Positions 5,516 to 8,773 of a stretch of DNA of 8,773 nt are shown one piece after another. This DNA comes from Flavobacteriales bacterium CG_4_9_14_3_um_filter_32_8 (GTDB lineage: Bacteria; Bacteroidota; Bacteroidia; Flavobacteriales_E; Vicingaceae). The notes below the pieces were generated by a model, which was not told the origin of the DNA, ran no database searches, and was given only the letters and a program-made list of their open reading frames with translations. Location of the stretch: positions 1-8,773 of the forward strand of contig PFUQ01000183.1 in the NCBI GenBank assembly GCA_002790175.1, read 5' to 3'. Made by a program: the position numbers and the translations under genes. Position 1 is the first letter of the stretch. The number at the start of each line of letters is the position of its first letter.

Positions 5516-6124
5516 TCACAAATTCCACTTTAATCCTACTACAATTGCATCCATATTTGAGCCTTTTGCATCTACTAAATAAGCATTAGAAAGATGCGAA
5601 TATCCGGCAGATAGCGTAAAATGTTTACTAATGGGTTTACTAAGGGAAACAAAATGATGTAAATTAAAACCGCTGTACAAATCAGGTGCTGCCGCTTTGG
5701 TTGCTTCTACATAAGCAAGAGAGATTTGATATTCTAAGTAAAACTCTTTAACAATTAACCAACTCAATTGAACAGCAATACCCAAAGCATAGCTTCCATT
5801 ATCAACAACCTGAAATAGGGCAGAAGGACGAATTAAAAATATCCTTTTGTTGTACTCATTGGTCACTATTGCACTATCCAAAAAATTACTACGGTAATCT
5901 ATTACCAATTGAAATGGAAAATAGATTTGACCAAAACCTACTATTCCCTGATTAAAAAACCCATCAGTTTGTGCAGTTCTTCCTCTGTATGGTCCAACAT
6001 ATACACTAAAATTAGGATTAGTTATTTCCAAACCAAATTTACCAGCATTGTTCTGTGATTCGGCAGAGGCATAGTAGAAAGTTAGTAATAATAAAATGGA
6101 TAGGTATTGCAAAAAAACTTTCAT
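5516..6124 (-). CDS. Outer-membrane beta-barrel protein, possible lipid A 3-O-deacylase (PagL-like)
   Basis: A 202-residue protein with a signal peptide (MKVFLQYLSILLLLTFYYASA, 1-21). The rest alternates hydrophobic and polar residues in about eight strands, many with aromatic ends, and finishes ...VVGLKWNL, as outer-membrane barrels do. GYSHLSNAY (174-182) contains an H177-x-S179-N-A motif like the catalytic His and Ser of PagL (H-x-S-N). A catalytic acid further on is not certain; D184 or D192 are the nearest candidates. PagL enzymes remove the 3-O acyl chain of lipid A at the outer membrane. The assignment is supported by motif, size and topology but not proved, and a general OmpW/porin-like barrel is the alternative. 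It is the last gene of a three-gene operon, 6 nt after the DUF4442 gene, so its translation start signal lies within that gene's end. A remnant of a related gene lies at 3908-3976. Confidence 0.55.
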   Translation of the reverse strand: MKVFLQYLSILLLLTFYYASAESQNNAGKFGLEITNPNFSVYVGPYRGRTAQTDGFFNQGIVGFGQIYFPFQLVIDYRSNFLDSAIVTNEYNKRIFLIRPSALFQVVDNGSYALGIAVQLSWLIVKEFYLEYQISLAYVEATKAAAPDLYSGFNLHHFVSLSKPISKHFTLSAGYSHLSNAYLVDAKGSNMDAIVVGLKWNL

Positions 6125-6130
6125 TTCAAT

Positions 6131-6607
6131 TTAGTTACATTTCACAGAAACTATCATTTCGAAGGTAGCAACTAACTCGTTTAAGTTATTGTAAACACTT
6201 ACACGAGTAGTTTCATTAACTCTTTCTTTTGTTTTGATAGAAAGTAAGATAGCATTTTCTACTTTTTTCCCATCTTCAGAAATAAAAATACAATCTGATT
6301 CAGCTCTTTTCAAAAATTCACAATTCATACCTTTAAAAGCGAAAGATACTTTTGTTGAATAACTATTGGCAAAATAAAAAGCATGAATACCCCCAGCAAC
6401 ATCGGCACCAACTGCCAAAGCTCCGAAATACATCGAGTTAAGATGGTTTTTTGTTCTTCTGTTTAATTTAATGTTAACTTTTACAGTTGTTTTATCTACT
6501 GATAGTAATCTAACTCCAGTATAGCCAAGCATTGGTATTTTAAACTTAGCTAATAAAAATAGTTGCCATTTAATTTTTTTAAAAAGATGCAAGTTTTCTC
6601 TATCCAT
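6131..6607 (-). CDS. DUF4442 hotdog-fold protein (thioesterase-like)
   Basis: A 158-residue cytoplasmic protein without signal or membrane segment. The conserved block NHLNSMYFGALAVGAD (54-69) followed by AGG (71-73) is the DUF4442 signature. This family belongs to the hotdog superfamily, related to PaaI-type acyl-CoA thioesterases. In hotdog enzymes the N-H-x-x-S/G segment starts the central helix and lines the acyl-thioester pocket. The length agrees with single-domain members. A role in hydrolysing or binding an acyl-CoA or acyl-ACP is inferred from the fold only. Its ATG (6607-6605) overlaps the last 8 nt of the upstream flavoprotein gene, and the next gene follows after 6 nt, so the three are almost certainly co-transcribed and translationally coupled. 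Confidence 0.75.
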   Translation of the reverse strand: MDRENLHLFKKIKWQLFLLAKFKIPMLGYTGVRLLSVDKTTVKVNIKLNRRTKNHLNSMYFGALAVGADVAGGIHAFYFANSYSTKVSFAFKGMNCEFLKRAESDCIFISEDGKKVENAILLSIKTKERVNETTRVSVYNNLNELVATFEMIVSVKCN

Positions 6608-7565
6608 TTACTAACGAATTTACAATGGCAGCAATTGGTTTAATTTCTTTTACATACTCTATACTTGGACCAGCACACCAAAATGTTTTATTGGTGTTTG
6701 TAGTTGCTGCATTATTCAACTTTTTCATGCCTTTATAAAAAGTAAAAGCTTTATACCACTTTTTTAATCTTTTATTTTTATTCAGAAATTGATCTAATCC
6801 ACTTTGTTCAGTACCAACTTCCTGCACATAAGGAGTATTGATGATGGTACATTTTGTTCCAGACAATTTGGTGGTAAATACAATATCTTTAGCTCCATAA
6901 TTGATACAGGCTTCTTTATATTCTTGCGAAACATCGCTTTCTTCAGAAGCAATAAATAAACTCCCTATCGATAATCCAGCAGCACCGAGAGAAAGCATTT
7001 GTTCCATTTGTTCATGATTACCAACACCTCCAGCTGAGATGATAGGAATGTTGCAATTTTTTATTAATAAGGGGAGCAGTTCTTGGTAGGAAGTAGGCCC
7101 TGCATGCCCACCAGCTTCTTTATTAACAGCAATAATAGCATCAGCTCCTAACGCTTCAACCTTTTTTGCATAAACTAAATCCACCACATCACAAAACACT
7201 TTAATACCCACTTTATGGGCTTCTATTATGGTTTCTTCGGGAGAACCTAAGGAAGTAATGATATAATCTACTTGATGTTTACAACATGCGGCTAATTGCT
7301 CTTTATAATAGAAATTAGATTTGTTAACAATCAAGTTGATACCAAAAGGACCAACTGATTTTTCTTTTAGTTCTATTAACGCTTTTTCAAAGGCTTCAAT
7401 TGTTCTAAAATTTAAAGCAGGAATAGCACCTGTAATTCCTACTTTACTAGCAGCCACCAACATTTTTACATTAGATACCAAAAACATTGGAGCCAATATG
7501 ATGGGATATTTTATGTTTAATAAATCAGTTAATAATTTTGTTTTATTATTCTTATTATTTTCCAT
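6600..7565 (-). CDS. Nitronate monooxygenase / FabK-like FMN oxidoreductase
   Basis: A 321-residue TIM-barrel flavoprotein of the 2-nitropropane dioxygenase family. YPIILAPM (20-27) is the N-terminal FMN-binding strand. EAGGHAGP (150-157) holds the conserved His154 that acts as the catalytic base in nitronate monooxygenases. ISAGGVG (176-182) and SIGSLF (199-204) bind the FMN phosphate. The length agrees with the family. Possible reactions are oxidation of alkyl nitronates, or reduction of enoyl-ACP as in FabK; the two groups share these motifs and cannot be separated here. The downstream hotdog gene makes an acyl-chain substrate worth considering. The ATG at 7565 is preceded by an exact TACTTTTG element. 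It is the first gene of the operon and overlaps the next gene by 8 nt; the M23 peptidase gene ends 100 nt upstream. Confidence 0.8.
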   Translation of the reverse strand: MENNKNNKTKLLTDLLNIKYPIILAPMFLVSNVKMLVAASKVGITGAIPALNFRTIEAFEKALIELKEKSVGPFGINLIVNKSNFYYKEQLAACCKHQVDYIITSLGSPEETIIEAHKVGIKVFCDVVDLVYAKKVEALGADAIIAVNKEAGGHAGPTSYQELLPLLIKNCNIPIISAGGVGNHEQMEQMLSLGAAGLSIGSLFIASEESDVSQEYKEACINYGAKDIVFTTKLSGTKCTIINTPYVQEVGTEQSGLDQFLNKNKRLKKWYKAFTFYKGMKKLNNAATTNTNKTFWCAGPSIEYVKEIKPIAAIVNSLVNG

Positions 7566-7597
7566 TTTAAAATTGATTTCAATTAGTTAAAGTGAAA

Positions 7598-7605
7598 CAA
7601 AAGTA
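7598..7605 (-). promoter_or_regulatory. -7 element (TACTTTTG) of the flavoprotein-hotdog-PagL-like operon
   Basis: On the minus strand these bases are TACTTTTG, an exact TAnnTTTG, 32 nt upstream of the ATG at 7565. They overlap a 15-base block (7599-7613) repeated exactly upstream of the AsmA gene. No TTG lies 17-23 nt upstream, so the -33 element is weak or absent. The presence of a promoter here argues that the operon is expressed separately from the M23 gene. Confidence 0.5.
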
Positions 7606-7665
7606 ACAAAAAGTAAGTTCCTTAAAATGAATTAAATTTTAGAATAGAATTTGAATAATTTGCTA

Positions 7666-8571
7666 TCAGCGAACTCTTAGCTTTTCGCCAATTTGCAATA
7701 GCTTATTTCTTGAAATTCCATTTAGTTGGCAAATAGAAGTAATTGTAGTTCCATACTTTTGGGCAATATGTCCTAAGGTATTTCCACTACTTACTTTATG
7801 ATATTTCATTTTGGTTAGCTCTTTTATTTCGTTGCGATAAACAAAATTACATTGAGAAATACATAACGTATCGTGGAGCAAAGAAAAGTTTTCAAAAGAA
7901 ACTACATCACGAGGATCAAGGGCTTCATCAAAGTACCTAATTTCGAAATGGAGGTGACTGCCGTAAGATCTGCCAGTATTCCCTCCTAACCCAAGTACTG
8001 TTCCTGAACTAATGGTAGAATCTACCTCAACTAATCTTTGTGAAAGGTGGGCATAAATAGTTTCTAATCCATTGTTGTGACGTACTACCACAACATTTCC
8101 ATAACTTTTACTATAAGTAGAAATTCGTACTCTACCGTTAAAAGCACATCGTACGGTATCGCCTGTTTCTAATTTTATATCAGTACCATAGTGGTATCGA
8201 GACTTTCTACTCCCAAACTCAGAAGTAATTTTACCATTAAAAGGATGAGTGTAAAAATCATTATCTTTATTAAACCGCAGAACTATAGAATCTTGTACGT
8301 TCGAAAAATCGAATTTTCTTCTATGAATATCATCGGTTATCCAATCGTAAAAAGGCATGGTATCACGAATACTGTTATTGATAGATTTCATAAACAAATC
8401 AAATCGATCAACAAAAAAAACATCGTTTCCTTTTTCATCTTTAAGTGTTTTTTCAAAAGAGGTGCTGTCTATGATTTCTATAGAGTCTGTTCTAAGTATA
8501 TGATTAGCAATTACAGAAAAAGGTGCTGCTATTATTAATAAGGAGATGATGAATGGAGAAAAGAACTTCAT
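7666..8571 (-). CDS. M23-family (LytM) peptidase with C-terminal LysM domain
   Basis: A 301-residue exported protein. Residues 1-22 form a signal peptide (MKFFSPFIISLLIIAAPFSV then IA). After a spacer (23-105) the LytM domain spans about 108-222. HYGTD (127-131) gives the zinc ligands H127 and D131, YAHLS (173-177) gives the catalytic H175, and SHLHFEIR (205-212) gives H206 and the ligand H208. All key residues are present, so it is probably an active peptidoglycan endopeptidase rather than a degenerate EnvC/NlpD-type activator. Residues 256-300 are a LysM domain (YHKVSSGNTLGHIAQKYG, ending IGEKLRVR) that binds peptidoglycan glycan chains. It acts in the periplasm on wall cross-links during growth or division. 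It has its own good promoter, lies 100 nt ahead of the flavoprotein operon, and is the gene nearest the IS30 end. Confidence 0.88.
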   Translation of the reverse strand: MKFFSPFIISLLIIAAPFSVIANHILRTDSIEIIDSTSFEKTLKDEKGNDVFFVDRFDLFMKSINNSIRDTMPFYDWITDDIHRRKFDFSNVQDSIVLRFNKDNDFYTHPFNGKITSEFGSRKSRYHYGTDIKLETGDTVRCAFNGRVRISTYSKSYGNVVVVRHNNGLETIYAHLSQRLVEVDSTISSGTVLGLGGNTGRSYGSHLHFEIRYFDEALDPRDVVSFENFSLLHDTLCISQCNFVYRNEIKELTKMKYHKVSSGNTLGHIAQKYGTTITSICQLNGISRNKLLQIGEKLRVR

Positions 8572-8607
8572 TTATTCAATTAGAACTATTAAACTTTTTA
8601 TGGAAGT

Positions 8608-8637
8608 CAAAAATAGAAAAAAAATTACTTTAAACAA
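8608..8637 (-). promoter_or_regulatory. Promoter of the M23 peptidase gene (TTG-N19-TATTTTTG)
   Basis: On the minus strand TTG (8637-8635) is followed after 19 nt by TATTTTTG (8615-8608), an exact match to the Flavobacterium-type TTG-N17-23-TAnnTTTG promoter. The predicted transcript begins near 8602 with a leader of about 30 nt before the ATG at 8571. The -33 part lies close to the likely end of the adjoining insertion sequence, so it may be partly element-derived. Confidence 0.6.
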
Positions 8638-8640
8638 GTC

Positions 8641-8773
8641 TAAAAAAATGTAATGGGTAGATTCAAGTAGCAAATGCAACTTTTTGGTTTACAAAATTAT
8701 AAAATAGTTTTACTGGTTTTTCAAAATTTAAATTTTTTCTTGGTCTATTGTTTATTTTAACTTGTATTTCTCT
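8641..8773 (-). mobile_element. One end of an IS30-family insertion sequence (cut by the window edge)
   Basis: The 3' end of an IS30-type transposase gene reaches the right edge. The element's terminus must lie between the transposase stop at 8663 and the M23 promoter, most probably near the sequence GTAATGGGTAGATTC (8650-8664). The terminal inverted repeat and target duplication cannot be defined because only one end is present; the left limit given is approximate. Confidence 0.5.
8663..8773 (-). CDS. IS30-family transposase, C-terminal 36 residues (partial)
   Basis: The minus strand is open from the window edge to a TGA at 8665-8663. The 36 residues contain INNRPRKNLNFEKPV and NQKVAFAT before the stop. 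The N-N-R-P-R-K-x-L-x-[FY]-x-x-P block, then a short helix and a V-A-F-A-T end, are the characteristic C-terminus of IS30-family DDE transposases. The second and third acidic catalytic residues would lie mostly beyond the edge, so completeness and activity cannot be judged. Transposition of IS30 elements proceeds through a circular intermediate in the family in general; nothing about that is visible here. The gene faces the M23 peptidase gene in the same direction and could read through into it. Confidence 0.8.
   Translation of the reverse strand, partial: REIQVKINNRPRKNLNFEKPVKLFYNFVNQKVAFAT

Noticed and set aside
7321..7590. 89-codon plus-strand frame
   Set aside because: It is antisense to the flavoprotein gene, which has clear FMN-binding motifs.
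8191..8538. 115-codon plus-strand frame
   Set aside because: It is antisense to the M23 peptidase, which has all catalytic residues and a signal peptide.

Overview
The window looks like a chromosomal segment of an AT-rich member of the Bacteroidota, probably Flavobacteriales-like. Reasons: low G+C, no clear Shine-Dalgarno sequences, several exact or near-exact TAnnTTTG promoter elements, lipoproteins with short FLSC/AAGC-type lipoboxes, and gene families typical of that phylum. No rRNA, tRNA or CRISPR array was seen.

Left part (1-3117): the 5' portion of an AsmA-family envelope protein (minus strand, running off the left edge) is divergent from a DHA3-type MFS exporter. The exporter converges, with a 2-nt gap, on a cyclophilin-type peptidyl-prolyl isomerase lipoprotein.

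Middle part (3201-5443): this stretch looks accessory and partly decayed. It has a signal-less M15 peptidase with a C-terminal SH3b domain (endolysin-like). Next comes a 22-codon remnant of the 3' end of an outer-membrane protein gene whose intact relative lies 1.6 kb further on. A RelE/ParE-type toxin-antitoxin pair follows, with an intact antitoxin but a toxin broken by a one-base frameshift and then invaded near its 3' end by a 120-bp MITE-like palindromic element. About 460 bp without a credible gene, rich in hairpins and intergenic repeats, leads to a small lipoprotein of unknown function.

Right part (5516-8571, all minus strand): an M23 peptidase with LysM precedes a tight three-gene operon. 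The operon encodes a nitronate monooxygenase/FabK-like flavoprotein, a DUF4442 hotdog protein (8-nt overlap) and an outer-membrane protein with a PagL-like H-x-S-N-A motif (6-nt gap). The set suggests acyl-chain or lipid A handling, but this is inference. At the right edge lie the last 36 codons of an IS30-family transposase.

Most envelope genes here (AsmA, PPIase, M23, PagL-like, lipoprotein) fit ordinary cell-envelope biology. The features most worth follow-up are the broken toxin with its element-encoded tail, the paralogue remnant, the double-palindrome element and the flavoprotein/hotdog/PagL-like operon. I found no convincing wholly new defence or mobile system.
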